A DNA stretch of 64,000 bases from Ruminococcus flavefaciens AE3010 (GTDB taxonomy: Bacteria > Bacillota > Clostridia > Oscillospirales > Ruminococcaceae), in assembly GCF_000526795.1 (NCBI RefSeq), contig NZ_JAGT01000001.1:1015001-1079000 (forward strand), given 5' to 3'. A program made the position numbers and the translations under genes. The notes below the pieces were generated by a model, which was not told the DNA's origin, ran no database searches, and saw nothing but the letters and a program-made list of their open reading frames with translations. Below are positions 45,924 through 56,156 of this stretch, piece by piece (position 1 is the first letter of the stretch; every line of letters starts with the position of its first letter).

Positions 45924-48900
45924 TTAGTTTACTAAAGATAGCGTAGCTATTCTTGTTTCAACAGTATTTGTTCCATTGCTAAGAATACAACGATACTTTC
46001 TTCCGGCAAACCTCTCTGCCATTGTAAAGCTGAACGTATTCTTATTATTATTTGGAATATCTGTCCAAGATGTACCATTAGTACTCCACTGCCACTGATA
46101 GCTTGTTGTTCCTTCAGCTGCTACTGTCATTACAACTGAATCGCCTACTGCAGCATTTACATCTTCAAGATCTTGTGAAAGCTCATAGCCAGACTTCAAT
46201 GATAATGTAGCAACTTTTGATTCAATAGTATCAGTTCCATTACTCAGAATACAGCGATATTTTCTTCCGGCAAACCGCTCTGCCATCTTAAAGCTGAAAG
46301 TATTTTTATTATTATTACCAATACTGTTCCATGAGATTCCATCTGAACTCCACTGCCACTGATAGCTTGTTGTTCCTTCAGCTGCTACTGTCATTACAAC
46401 TGAATCGCCTACTGCAGCATTTACATCTTCAAGATCTTGTGAAAGCTCATAGCCAGACTTCAATGATAATGTAGCAACTTTTGATTCAATAGTATCAGTT
46501 CCATTATTCAGAATACAGCGATATTTTCTTCCGGCAAACCGCTCTGCCATCTTAAAGCTGAAAGTATTTTTATTATTATTACCAATACTGTTCCATGAGA
46601 TTCCATCTGAACTCCACTGCCACTGATAGCTTGTTGTTCCTTCAGCTGCTACTGTCATTACAACTGAATCGCCTACTGCAGCATTTACATCTTCAAGATC
46701 TTGTGAAAGCTCATAGCCAGACTTCAATGATAATGTAGCAACTCTTGATTCAATAGTATCAGTTCCATTATTCAGAATGCAGCGATATTTTCTTCCGGCA
46801 AACCGCTCTGCCATTGTAAAGCTGAAAGTATTTTTATTATTATTACCAATACTGTTCCATGAGATTCCATCTGAACTCCACTGCCATCTATAGTTTGTGG
46901 TTCCTGCAGCTTCGACTCTCATTACCACTGCATCTCCTACTGATGCTTCTACATCTTCCAGATCCTCTGTAAGCTCATATGTAATCGCATCTTTATAAAC
47001 TGACTCAATAGTAACATTTTCCGTTACGGCAAATGTATACGGATTAGCTGTACTTACGTTTGTGCCGTTGGCTGTCCAGTGCGAGAACACCTTACCCTCG
47101 ACTTCGGGAGCAGTAACGGTTACGTTAGTATTTGCAGCGTACATCTTCTTAGTGGACTTACCATTGATCTTGGATTTTACGCTGAACATCTCAGAAATAT
47201 TCCAATCAGCGTAAATTGTACCTTTATAGTCACCAATACCACTAGCATTTGCTGTATATGCACCTGCTTTGTTCTGACTTGAGCAGTTATATACATAATC
47301 CTTGCCCTCTGTCAGAATATTTCCGTTATAATAAATAGTAGCTGTAGGACGATGCATAGCTCCATCGTAGCGATAATTGAAGGAGTCAAGGTACATTTCA
47401 GCTTCTGCGATATCTATCTTTTCCTTAGCCCCTATCTCAACAATTGCCGATTTAACTGTATTATTTACAGAAGAAACAGCAGAACCATTCTCGATAACAC
47501 ATCCAACCGTCTTAAGCTCGCAACCTCTCATAGTAACTCCGTTATTAAAACCATAGAGTGCACCACTTGTTGCATTCTTGATATTGATCACAGAATCACG
47601 TACTTCAAGTGAAGCATTGTTGCTTTCGCAGAAAATACCCTTGCCTGCGCTATTTGATGTGATATCAGCATTTTCTATGCTGAGCAACGAATTTTTGCCG
47701 CAGCTTATAGCAGTACCGCTTGCCGGAACATTAAACGTGATATCATAATCGTCGCCGAAAATAGTTGTTTCAAGACCATCGGCTATTCTGATAACACCTT
47801 TATCACTTGTAAGAATATAGTCGACATCAGCCCAGATATTAAGTCCTTCAATGCCCTGATTGTCAATACACCAGTTGCTTCCACCGTCAATATTGTTTAA
47901 GATGTGAAGAGTATTGTTATTTGCATCGTACTCTGCATTGCCGCCGCAGAGATCATGGCGATTAATCTCATTTACCTGTTCACCGCAAACATAAAGCGGA
48001 TAGTACTCAACTGGAGAAATAATAAGCTTTTTTGTATCGATCTGTGTTGCACCTTCTAAAAGATTGGTGTTTTCAGGAATTCTTATCAGGCAGCCATCAA
48101 TAGTTATGCCGTTTTTAAATCCAGAGATAACTCTTGTCAAAGCGTTTGAATTTGTCACAGACATAGCTATTTTTGAGTTGTCTATTTTCATTGAACAAGT
48201 ATCTGATGTTGAAGCATTGAAGCATCTTATATTTGAATTAACTGTAAGGTCTGCATCCTTTATTATTACATTTGTTTTGTTTTTACAACTAAAAGCAATA
48301 ACAGCGTTTGTATTAACATTTAATTTACCTGTAAAGATAGTATCGGTATTTAAAATGTTATCAGTTGCAATACCCATAGTATGTCCGTTACCGTTAATAG
48401 TAAGACCAGTATTGCTAACATTTTCGATAAGACTTAAACTTATAGGCTCACTTCTCAAGTCAATATCCTTATTCAGAATAAGAGTATTAATAGAAGGAAC
48501 ATACTCAAAAGCACCGTTAGGTCCAAGCTTATAGAGATTACTTTCCGCAGTTACCTCAGTACCTGCGATCTTGAAACCATAGCCCTTTTTGATTTGAACG
48601 CCGTTAGCTAAGCTATTACCGTTCTTAATGCCCCAGCCGCCATAATACTCATCTAACTTTGCACCGCTTGGAGCAGCAATATGGCAGTTTTCAAGCTGAT
48701 TGATGGCAAATCCCTCAGTTACATACAGCGGACCGCTTGTATATACATCTGAATTGATAATAGTGAGATCGCCTGATACTTTTAAATGCTCAGCATCGAG
48801 ATTAGAGAAGCTCGGGTGATCTACCTTGATATTAGCGTTATCCAAAGTAAGATCGCCGTTACAGTTAAGGCGTGAAACTGTAAGCTTTCCGTCGCCCTTA

Positions 48901-51068
48901 ATTGTAGTATATCCGCCAAGTGTAAGAGTTGTCTGATTATATCCGTAAACATCTGTGAGATCAGTATCAGCAGTAACATTGATAGTAAGACCGCCAACAT
49001 AGCTTTCGATACTGCGGTCGCTTGTTGAACCCACCTTTCCCTTTAATGTAAGAGTCTGAGTTTCAGGATCGTATGAATAATTATCGCCCTGACGATTGAG
49101 TGTACCGATCTTGCGGCCGCCGATAATAATACCGTCGTATTCCTTTGATATCTGAGCATTACCGCGTATGCAGCTATTATATGTTGAATATTTCTCGATT
49201 GCACCGTTTTCAGGACCTGTTATATAACAGCCGTCAAGGGTGATATTGCCGTCAGCTGAGAAGATACCGCTATCTACCTCAACATTTGATCTTACGATCT
49301 TGATATTTGAACTACCGTATGCATAAATAATATCCTGATCGTTTATTTGGACATTTCCGTCCTGAATAGTAAGAGTTGAATTATTCTTTACATCTATTCT
49401 GGGGACAGTAAGTGTTCCGGGACCTGTTATGGTAGTATTTGCATTGAGAGTCATTACATCACCCTGAGCATCATCAGAGAGATAGGTATCATTTTCAACA
49501 TAGATAGTAAGACCGCTTATATTGTTGGTGATCTTAACATCTTGGCTCGGATCGCCCTTCAGGGTAAGCTTATTATAAGAGAATGAAGCTTTGCCGTCAC
49601 CAAGAATATCGTTGCAGTTTCCGCTTGTAACCTGTGTATCGTTCAGATAAAGATCGTAAGTTGTCTTTGCTGCTGTTGTTACAAGCTTAGCATATGAGCC
49701 TGACTTTTCTTTGATTCCGCTGCTAATGGTTGAGGGCTGAGGTGAAGAGAATATAACTGTAGAGTAAGTGGTAATACTCTTGAAGCCTCTTACCGCCGAA
49801 ACAGAGCTATCGATTTTTACACCATTATATGAAAAATCGAGAGAGGCATCATTTGAACCAAATATACCATATGCAGCATTATTTACCTGTATTGGCGAGT
49901 TAATAGTTAATTTAGCATTGCCTAATACCTGTATAGCTGTGACAGCAGCACTTATATATTGCTGCTTAGAACCATAAAAAGTAGTATTTTTACTTATTAC
50001 TACTGCTGGGTACATAGAGCTTGAATTGTCTATTCTTACGGTCTGTGATGAATTATTCTGAATCTTCAGACCGTCTACGCCTGTATTTTCGATTATAGGA
50101 GCAGTATAACAATTTTGCCAGAAGTAACTTTCGGTCGAAAGCGTCTTTGTTGAAGGATTATACTTAAATACGCCGTTCCCTGTGATATCGTCCTTATTGG
50201 CGCTTGTTACCTGTGTACCCATGACCTTGAGACCTTCATAGACTGTTATCTCGGGCTCTGGGGGAGTAGGAAGCTGATTTGCTGTGATAGTAAAGGATTT
50301 AGCAACGCTTCCGCTGGAATTAACGATATTCTTTCCGTCAACACGTCCGTTTGTAGGAGTTGTTATAACGCTGTTTGTAACTGTAATAGGATTATAGTTT
50401 TTATTAGTATCTGAGGTAAATAATGCAATTGTAGCGTATACATTAACAGTCGAATTATCAAATGTTACATACAGTGTGTGCCAATAATCACCTGAAGAAG
50501 TATAAGAGTTATCAAAAATATATGATGATTGCAAAGAAGCTCTTGTACCTTTAAAAGTAATTGTTTGCCCATAATAACTATTTTGAAAACAATACCCCTG
50601 TGATTCGATAGTAAGCTTTCCGTAACCTGATACTGTAATGTTACCAAAACCACTACTACAATTATAATTAGAAATACAAGGCTCAGCAGCGTTCTGTTTT
50701 AAAACTATGTCGTCATCGACGCTGATTTTATAACTATTAACATTATAACTACTGCTATTGTAAAACTTAATAATACTACCTTGTGAGTTCGTTAGTGTGT
50801 TTACATTTGAATTAGGCCTTTTGGCAATGTGAAGCTTATTATCTGAAGTATCAAAAGAAAACAACAGAGGGCTTGTGGGAACGATATCGTCTTTATTACT
50901 ACTGGTGACATAAGTTCCTAATACGGAGATATCATCGTAAATATTCGCCGCTTTTGCCTTTAGGGGCGATATGTCTGGCATTATCATTATCGCCATCATC
51001 AGCGACAAGATAAGGCTGAACACCTGTTTTATAGGCGTTCGGGTTTGTGTTCGTGGTTGGATTCTCAT
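45924..51068 (-). CDS. Giant secreted protein: beta-helix-like modules plus four Ig-like repeats
   Basis: 1714 aa from the ATG at 51068 with AAGGAGG 8 nt upstream. After a signal peptide (ending near KAKAANIY) come six diverged modules, each opened by a pattern such as LKVMGTQVTSANKDDITGNG or LYVCGEQVNEINRHDLCGGN. Beta-rich strands follow (TLTLGGYTTIKGDGKLTV, LTINGNGHTMGI), suggesting a right-handed beta-helix like some carbohydrate-binding proteins of Clostridia. An MBG-like module (YRYDGAMHRPTATIYYNGN), a B-repeat-like module (GKVFSHWTANGTNVS) and four 88-residue Ig-like repeats (unit YELSQDLEDVNAAVGDSVVM...) close the protein. No catalytic motif or anchor was seen. The repeats are almost identical to those in the 57599-62812 gene. 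A leader with a short peptide and a terminator precedes it. Confidence 0.9.
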   Translation of the reverse strand: MRIQPRTQTRTPIKQVFSLILSLMMAIMIMPDISPLKAKAANIYDDISVLGTYVTSSNKDDIVPTSPLLFSFDTSDNKLHIAKRPNSNVNTLTNSQGSIIKFYNSSSYNVNSYKISVDDDIVLKQNAAEPCISNYNCSSGFGNITVSGYGKLTIESQGYCFQNSYYGQTITFKGTRASLQSSYIFDNSYTSSGDYWHTLYVTFDNSTVNVYATIALFTSDTNKNYNPITVTNSVITTPTNGRVDGKNIVNSSGSVAKSFTITANQLPTPPEPEITVYEGLKVMGTQVTSANKDDITGNGVFKYNPSTKTLSTESYFWQNCYTAPIIENTGVDGLKIQNNSSQTVRIDNSSSMYPAVVISKNTTFYGSKQQYISAAVTAIQVLGNAKLTINSPIQVNNAAYGIFGSNDASLDFSYNGVKIDSSVSAVRGFKSITTYSTVIFSSPQPSTISSGIKEKSGSYAKLVTTAAKTTYDLYLNDTQVTSGNCNDILGDGKASFSYNKLTLKGDPSQDVKITNNISGLTIYVENDTYLSDDAQGDVMTLNANTTITGPGTLTVPRIDVKNNSTLTIQDGNVQINDQDIIYAYGSSNIKIVRSNVEVDSGIFSADGNITLDGCYITGPENGAIEKYSTYNSCIRGNAQISKEYDGIIIGGRKIGTLNRQGDNYSYDPETQTLTLKGKVGSTSDRSIESYVGGLTINVTADTDLTDVYGYNQTTLTLGGYTTIKGDGKLTVSRLNCNGDLTLDNANIKVDHPSFSNLDAEHLKVSGDLTIINSDVYTSGPLYVTEGFAINQLENCHIAAPSGAKLDEYYGGWGIKNGNSLANGVQIKKGYGFKIAGTEVTAESNLYKLGPNGAFEYVPSINTLILNKDIDLRSEPISLSLIENVSNTGLTINGNGHTMGIATDNILNTDTIFTGKLNVNTNAVIAFSCKNKTNVIIKDADLTVNSNIRCFNASTSDTCSMKIDNSKIAMSVTNSNALTRVISGFKNGITIDGCLIRIPENTNLLEGATQIDTKKLIISPVEYYPLYVCGEQVNEINRHDLCGGNAEYDANNNTLHILNNIDGGSNWCIDNQGIEGLNIWADVDYILTSDKGVIRIADGLETTIFGDDYDITFNVPASGTAISCGKNSLLSIENADITSNSAGKGIFCESNNASLEVRDSVINIKNATSGALYGFNNGVTMRGCELKTVGCVIENGSAVSSVNNTVKSAIVEIGAKEKIDIAEAEMYLDSFNYRYDGAMHRPTATIYYNGNILTEGKDYVYNCSSQNKAGAYTANASGIGDYKGTIYADWNISEMFSVKSKINGKSTKKMYAANTNVTVTAPEVEGKVFSHWTANGTNVSTANPYTFAVTENVTIESVYKDAITYELTEDLEDVEASVGDAVVMRVEAAGTTNYRWQWSSDGISWNSIGNNNKNTFSFTMAERFAGRKYRCILNNGTDTIESRVATLSLKSGYELSQDLEDVNAAVGDSVVMTVAAEGTTSYQWQWSSDGISWNSIGNNNKNTFSFKMAERFAGRKYRCILNNGTDTIESKVATLSLKSGYELSQDLEDVNAAVGDSVVMTVAAEGTTSYQWQWSSDGISWNSIGNNNKNTFSFKMAERFAGRKYRCILSNGTDTIESKVATLSLKSGYELSQDLEDVNAAVGDSVVMTVAAEGTTSYQWQWSTNGTSWTDIPNNNKNTFSFTMAERFAGRKYRCILSNGTNTVETRIATLSLVN
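45927..46985 (-). repeat. Four tandem 264-bp Ig-like repeats
   Basis: Units of 88 codons (QWQWSSDGISWNSIGNNNKN and RFAGRKYRCILNNGTDTIES in each). The two central units are nearly identical at the DNA level; the outer ones are more diverged (NYRWQWSS, WSTNGTSWTDIP). The same unit occurs five times at 61370-62690. Confidence 0.92.
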
Positions 51069-51152
51069 AAATAGACCTCCTTATAAAAATAAAATAATAT
51101 ATGTCGACCGCTAAGCGGTTTCGACCTGTTTACGAGCTTATGCCCGTCCCCC

Positions 51153-51194
51153 AAAAAACAAATACGCCCGACATCCCATAATGGATGCCAAGCG
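51153..51194 (-). terminator. Intrinsic terminator inside the leader of the 1714-aa protein gene
   Basis: On the minus strand CGCTTGGCATCC, loop ATTAT, GGGATGTCGGGCG forms a 12-bp stem with wobble pairs, followed by TATTTGTTTTTT. It lies between the promoter (51398-51426) and the ATG at 51068, so it can stop transcription before the gene. Confidence 0.7.
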
Positions 51195-51219
51195 TCAAAT
51201 TTAATAATAAGGATGTGCT

Positions 51220-51264
51220 CTATGCCAGAAATGCTTTTTCTTGTCCTCTGCTTATTCTGTTCAT
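51220..51264 (-). CDS. 14-aa leader peptide (MNRISRGQEKAFLA)
   Basis: ATG at 51264 with GAGGAGG 7 nt upstream, stop TAG at 51220. It has one of the strongest ribosome binding sites in the region and lies between the promoter and the leader terminator, as in attenuators. It has no run of one amino acid that would reveal the sensed signal. Translation is likely but unproven. Confidence 0.5.
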   Translation of the reverse strand: MNRISRGQEKAFLA

Positions 51265-51397
51265 AGATGATCCTCCTCATTAACAAAGACGATAGCAAAG
51301 ATCAGAGGAAAAACTGTCCAGGTATTCTTATAATTCCAATTAGATTACCATATCCACTAACCAAGTTTTAATCAGTTTTTTATAACTGTTAATTATT

Positions 51398-51426
51398 ATT
51401 ATACAATATATCGCACATTTTTGCAA
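51398..51426 (-). promoter_or_regulatory. Promoter of the leader/1714-aa protein gene
   Basis: Minus-strand TTGCAA (51421-51426), a 17-bp spacer and TATAAT (51398-51403), giving a leader of about 320 nt. Confidence 0.65.
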
Positions 51427-51662
51427 GATGACATTTGTCACTAATTTAATGACAGAAGCGTGAATACTATTGAAGGAGGTCATTGAAATGACTGATTATT
51501 CCGCGCTCCGGAAAGCATCAATCCGCCGAAAGGAAAACATCGTTCCACGGCAAGAAAAACACCAATCCGCATAAGGAAAGCAGTAATCCGCTGATGGAAA
51601 GCACTTCGTGTATAATAGAATTAGAGGCGTAGCCTCAAATATACACGAAGGAGGCCATGTAT

Positions 51663-53223
51663 ATGGCAAACAAAATCAATGTGAAACTCATTCTTGAGCT
51701 TCTCCAACCCCCGATGTCGCAGCGGCAGATTGAAGAAACGCGGCACATCTCCTCCAAGTCGATCACGGCAGTATGCCGCCGCGCTGCTGAATTGGGTGTC
51801 AGCTATGCGGATCTGGCGGACAAGAGTGATGACGAGGTCTATCTGCTCTTCTTTCCGGATAAGTTCCAGAAGGAAACTGTATACGCACCTATCAACTATG
51901 AGTATGTCCACGGTGAGCTGAAAAAAGACGGGCGTCACGCTCAAGCTGCTGTGGCAAGAGTACAAGGACGGTGTGAAAGAGGGCGTTTCTGTCGGATACT
52001 CCAAGTTCTGTGATGATTATGCCAAGTATGTCGAGCAGAACAACCTCACCAATCACATCACCCACAAGCCCGGTGTTGTATGCGAAGTAGATTGGAGCGG
52101 TAAAACGATGCGGCTTACCGATCCGGAAGAGGGTAAGGTGTATCCCGTCTATCTATTTGTCGCCGTACTTCCGTACAGCCAGCTTGCGTATGTTGAGCCT
52201 TGCTTGAATATGAACGAGCAGACATGGATCAACTGCAATGTCCATATGTTTGAGTATTTCGGCGGTGTTACGCTTCGTATCGTCTGCGACAATCTCAAGA
52301 CCGGTGTAATCACGCATCCCCGCGAGGGCGACATCGTTCTGAATCAGTGCTATGAGGACTTCTCAAACCACTACTGCACGGCAATCATGCCTGCAGGCGT
52401 GAAGAAGCCAAAGCAGAAGGCGTCTGTAGAAGGTACTGTCGGAAAAATCGCTACTGCCATCATCGCACGTCTGCGCAACAACAAGTATACCTCTATCCAT
52501 GATCTGAGAACGGATGTTGCAGCGGCGCTGGAGGATTTCAACAACACACCCTTCCAGAAGCGTGAAGGCAGCCGCCGTAAGGTGTTTGAAGCGAATGAGC
52601 GCATTACACTGCGTCCTCTGCCTGCCTTTCCGTATGAATATGCCGTGTGGGAATACGGGCGCATGATCGGTTCAGACTTCCATGTGACCTACCAGACCTG
52701 CAAGTACTCCGTGCCGTATCGCTTTGTAGGCAAGACAGTTGACCTGAAGATCACCGATAGTATGATCGAGATCTACTGCGGCCATGAGCGCATCTCCTCC
52801 CACAAGCGTTTCCCGAGTTATGTTCGCAACAGGTATGACACCTATCCGGAAGATATTCCTGAACGCTTCCAGAAAACGGAATGGAATGAGCTGACGATCA
52901 GACAGTGGGCGGCATCCGTTGGAAAGCAGACATTGACTGTCATTGACCGTATCTTCAAGAGCTACAGCACTTCCGAACAGGCCATCAATCCGGCTATGTC
53001 AGTGCTGAAGCTGAGCAAAAAGTACTCTTCTGAACGTCTGGAAGCGGCTTGCGGGCTGGCACTTGAACATGTCAGCGTGCCGCGGTATTCGCATCTCAAA
53101 GCAATCCTGGCTTCCGGTCAGGATAAGGAATACAGTGTGAATAAGAAGCTGGAGAACGAATCGTCGCCCGCCGGATTTGTACGCGGTGCTGCATATTACG
53201 GAGGTGACGATCATGCTGAATGA
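51663..53223 (+). pseudogene. istA: istA transposase, frameshifted
   Basis: It starts at the ATG at 51663 (GGAGG 8 nt upstream) and reads ANKINVKLILELLQPPMSQR to KKDG. It then leaves the frame in a GGG run at 51930-51932; removing one G restores GVTLKLLWQEYKDGVKEG, which continues to 53223. The rest includes VVCEVDWSGKTMRL (first DDE Asp), RIVCDNLKTGV (second Asp) and KQKASVEGTVGKIAT (Glu). The AAAAAAG just upstream is not in phase for a classical -1 slip and the needed shift is +1, so a mutation is more likely than recoding. Confidence 0.85.
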
Positions 53224-53955
53224 AGAGACAAGACGCAAGCTGCGTGAAATGAATCTCAGTGAGCTGGTTGAAGCACTTGATCTTCAGGAGAAGCAGCCGG
53301 AATATATGGCTCTATCGTTTGATGACCGTATGAATCTTGCTGTTGACTATACCTATTCAGCCAAGTATAACGCCAAGGTACATCGCCTGATTAACGCTGC
53401 AAAGTTCAGGATTGCCGATGCAACACTTGTGAATGTGCATTATGAAAAACGAGGGCTGGATAAGGATCTGATCCTGACACTCGGAACCTGCGGTTTCATC
53501 GAGAAGAACAAGCCGGTCGTATTTAACGGGTTTACCGGTTCCGGAAAAAGCTATCTTGCATGTGCAATCGGCAGGCTTGCATGCAGGGGTTCCGCACACG
53601 ATATATTCGCATGCCTGATCTTATGCAGCTTCTCAGCGAGACTTCACTGGATGTACACAGCAGAGCCAAGCTCCTCAAAAAGTTCAGCGGATACCGGCTG
53701 CTGATCCATGACGAATGGCTGCTCAATGACATGACGGAGAGTGAGCAGCATTTCATCTTTGAGCTGATCGAGCGCCGCTATGACTGCACATCTACAATCT
53801 TTTGTACGCAGTACAAGCGTGAGGACTGGCACAGCCGTTTGGGCGGCGGTATCCACGCTGATGCGATTATGGACAGAATCATACATACTGCTGCATGGGT
53901 GTACTCCGGTGACATCAATATGCGCGAACTGCAGGCAAAGGAGGCAGAGTCATGA
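53213..53955 (+). pseudogene. istB: istB helper ATPase, frameshifted
   Basis: The ATG at 53213 overlaps the end of istA. Walker A is NGFTGSGKSYLACAIG. Just after it (about 53569-53575) the frame must change to read RQACMQGFRTRYIRMPDLM, LLIHDEWLLND (Walker B region) and HADAIMDRIIHTA up to the stop at 53955. The break removes the whole second half of the ATPase, so this copy cannot support transposition by itself. Confidence 0.83.
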
Positions 53956-54003
53956 TGGAAGATTACTGCGCCTTCAGCAAAGATCACAAATGCCTGAAAT
54001 GGG

Positions 54004-55609
54004 TAATGTCATTAAGCTAAGAAAAAGATGTAAGAGACCAAAACTCTTACATCTTTTTTATGTATATAATGTAAATTTTCATAAAAAGGTATTGACAAAT
54101 AGTTCAAAATGTGCGGCGCAGCTAATCAGATATACACATCTGATTGGAGGTTTTACCGTGCAAAAATACTGTAATATCGTCAAAAGCAAGCTTAATACTC
54201 TTATTCGCAGCATGGAGAAAAATGCATCAGCTTTTGTTGTCAATCCTAAGAGAGACTTCGTTCGAAAAAGTGAGCTTTCTTTCTCAAAAACAATGAGATT
54301 TATTCTCGGAATGGGAAGTCAGACCCTTGGCAAAGAACTTATGGATTTTTACGATTTTGATCCGAAAATGGTATCAGTATCAGCTATTGTTCAGCGAAGA
54401 TCAAAGATTCTTCCTGCTGCTTTTCAGTATCTGTTTCATAAATTTAATGAGATTTTTTCTCAGACCAGTTTTTTTCACGGATACAGACTTTACGCTGTGG
54501 ACGGTTCTGATATACATATTCCAACTATTCCTGATGATCACAGTACTAATTTCTCATCTAACGCTGATTCAAAAAGCTTCAATCTTATGCATCTGAACGC
54601 TTTGTATGGCCTTATGAACCGTAGGTATATAGAAGCTGTTTTGCAGGACAGGCGTAGTGAAAATGAGCATTCTGCTCTCATAAGTATGATTGAAAATATC
54701 GGACATGACTCCATTGTCGTTGCGGACAGAGGTTACGAATCCTATAACACGATCGCTCACCTTGAAAATAACGGTTTGAAATATGTGATACGCATCAAGA
54801 CAAGTGGAGGAATTGCTCAGAAATTCAATATTCCTCATAATGAGGAAACTGATTTTACTGCAGATATTATTATTACAAGAAGACAGACTAATGAAGTTAA
54901 GGCTAATCCTGGACTTTATCGCCATATTCCTGCATTCTCAAATTTTGACTTCCTTCCGAAAGGTTCAAAAGATACATATCCTCTTAAATTCAGGATAATA
55001 AGGCTTAGGATATCTGAAGATAATTATGAGACCATTGTTACCAATCTCTGTGATGATGAGTTCTCTGCTTATGATATCAAGATGATCTACAAAATGCGCT
55101 GGGGAATCGAGACTTCATTCAGAGAGCTGAAGTACCATGTTGGCCTTATTGCCTTTCATTCTAAGAAAAAGGACTGCGTGATACAGGAAATTTATGCAAG
55201 TCTTATCATGTATAACTTTTCTATGTTGATCACCGAAAATATCCTCATATATGATGATAGGCATAATAATTATCACTACAAAATTAATTATGCAATTGCT
55301 ATACACGCCTGCATCAGGTTCTTTCGCTCTACTCACGCATATCCTTCACTTTTGGAAGAGTTGATAGCAAGAAACAAGTGCCCTGTCAGACCTGATCGTT
55401 TTGCTGATAGAAAAACTCGTTACCATTCTGCTATCCCCTTCAATTACAGGTTATCATAATTCTTTTCTTGTGTCAATATTTTTTCTGGCAGATCTCTGAT
55501 CTGTCTTTTCGTGCTGCCTTTTTTCAATAAATACTATCAGGAGTATGCTCGTTTATTTTCAAACATACTCCTGATTCCTTTTCATTATTCGATTAGCTTA
55601 ATGACATTA
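54004..55609 (+). mobile_element. IS4-family insertion sequence with intact target duplication
   Basis: The ends are TAATGTCATTAAGCTAA and its inverse (54004 and 55609). It is flanked on both sides by the direct repeat CTGAAATGGG (53994-54003 and 55610-55619), the 10-bp duplication expected of the IS4 family. It is a recent insertion into the third ORF of the IS21 element. Confidence 0.92.
54158..55459 (+). CDS. IS4-family transposase
   Basis: 433 aa from the GTG at 54158 (read VQKYCNIVKSKLNTLIRSME), with GGAGG 7 nt upstream; no ATG start fits. The DDE residues lie in LYAVDGSDIHIPTIPDD, IVVADRGYESYNTI and the YREK-type signature YKMRWGIETSFRELKYHVGL. The frame is complete, so the element is probably active. 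Confidence 0.93.
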   Translation: MQKYCNIVKSKLNTLIRSMEKNASAFVVNPKRDFVRKSELSFSKTMRFILGMGSQTLGKELMDFYDFDPKMVSVSAIVQRRSKILPAAFQYLFHKFNEIFSQTSFFHGYRLYAVDGSDIHIPTIPDDHSTNFSSNADSKSFNLMHLNALYGLMNRRYIEAVLQDRRSENEHSALISMIENIGHDSIVVADRGYESYNTIAHLENNGLKYVIRIKTSGGIAQKFNIPHNEETDFTADIIITRRQTNEVKANPGLYRHIPAFSNFDFLPKGSKDTYPLKFRIIRLRISEDNYETIVTNLCDDEFSAYDIKMIYKMRWGIETSFRELKYHVGLIAFHSKKKDCVIQEIYASLIMYNFSMLITENILIYDDRHNNYHYKINYAIAIHACIRFFRSTHAYPSLLEELIARNKCPVRPDRFADRKTRYHSAIPFNYRLS

Positions 55610-56156
55610 CTGAAATGGGAGGATTATGAGCTGACCCGCCATGAACTGGAAGAGGCTGACAGGCTGTGCCATGGCAACTGGATCGAGATTCAGAAGCTGT
55701 ATGCGTACATTGACGAACTCAGAGCTATCCTGGATAAAAACAATATTGATTACCCGAAGGCGTGGTAATCTATAGCATCTGGCAGGAGCCTGCTGAGGAT
55801 TTATAGCAGGCTCAATGCCAGTCAGAACAAGATCCTGCAAGACGTCCGCCACCCTTGACATGACCTGAAAGAAATGCTTTACGGTCGGTGCCGACGGTGA
55901 CGAACTCAGGAACAGCTCAGTTGATTCACAGTCGGTCAGCCATTGTAGCATTTCTTTCAGAACCCGTCAAGGGCTAGCCGCCTGCGGCGGTGGCTGGGTT
56001 TTCCTACGGTTCGAAATCTAAGAACAGCTCTTGATTTCATTTGCTAGTGCTGTCCTTGCGCGGATTGATGCTTTCCTCGTTGCGGATTGGTGCTTTCCTT
56101 GATGCGGATTACCGTTTTCCTTGTTTCGGATTGATGCTTTCCGGAGCGCGGAATAA

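Larger units (their letters stand above)
53952..55768 (+). pseudogene. Third ORF of the IS21 element, split by the IS4-family insertion
   Basis: The ATG at 53952 overlaps the istB stop. It reads MMEDYCAFSKDHKCLKW, is interrupted at 54004 by the IS4-family element, and resumes at 55620 as EDYELTRHELEEADRLCHGN to NIDYPKAW and a stop at 55768. Removing the insertion and one copy of the 10-bp duplication restores a frame of about 66 codons. The function is unknown; small ORFs behind istB occur in some IS21 relatives. Confidence 0.75.

Noticed and set aside
45927..46985. Ig-like repeats considered as a composite transposon arm
   Set aside because: They are coding repeats inside two intact genes in direct orientation, with no terminal inverted repeats.
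51921..51932. AAAAAAG in istA as a programmed frameshift site
   Set aside because: The slippery run is not in the phase needed for a -1 slip, and the shift required is +1; a one-base insertion in the GGG run explains it better.
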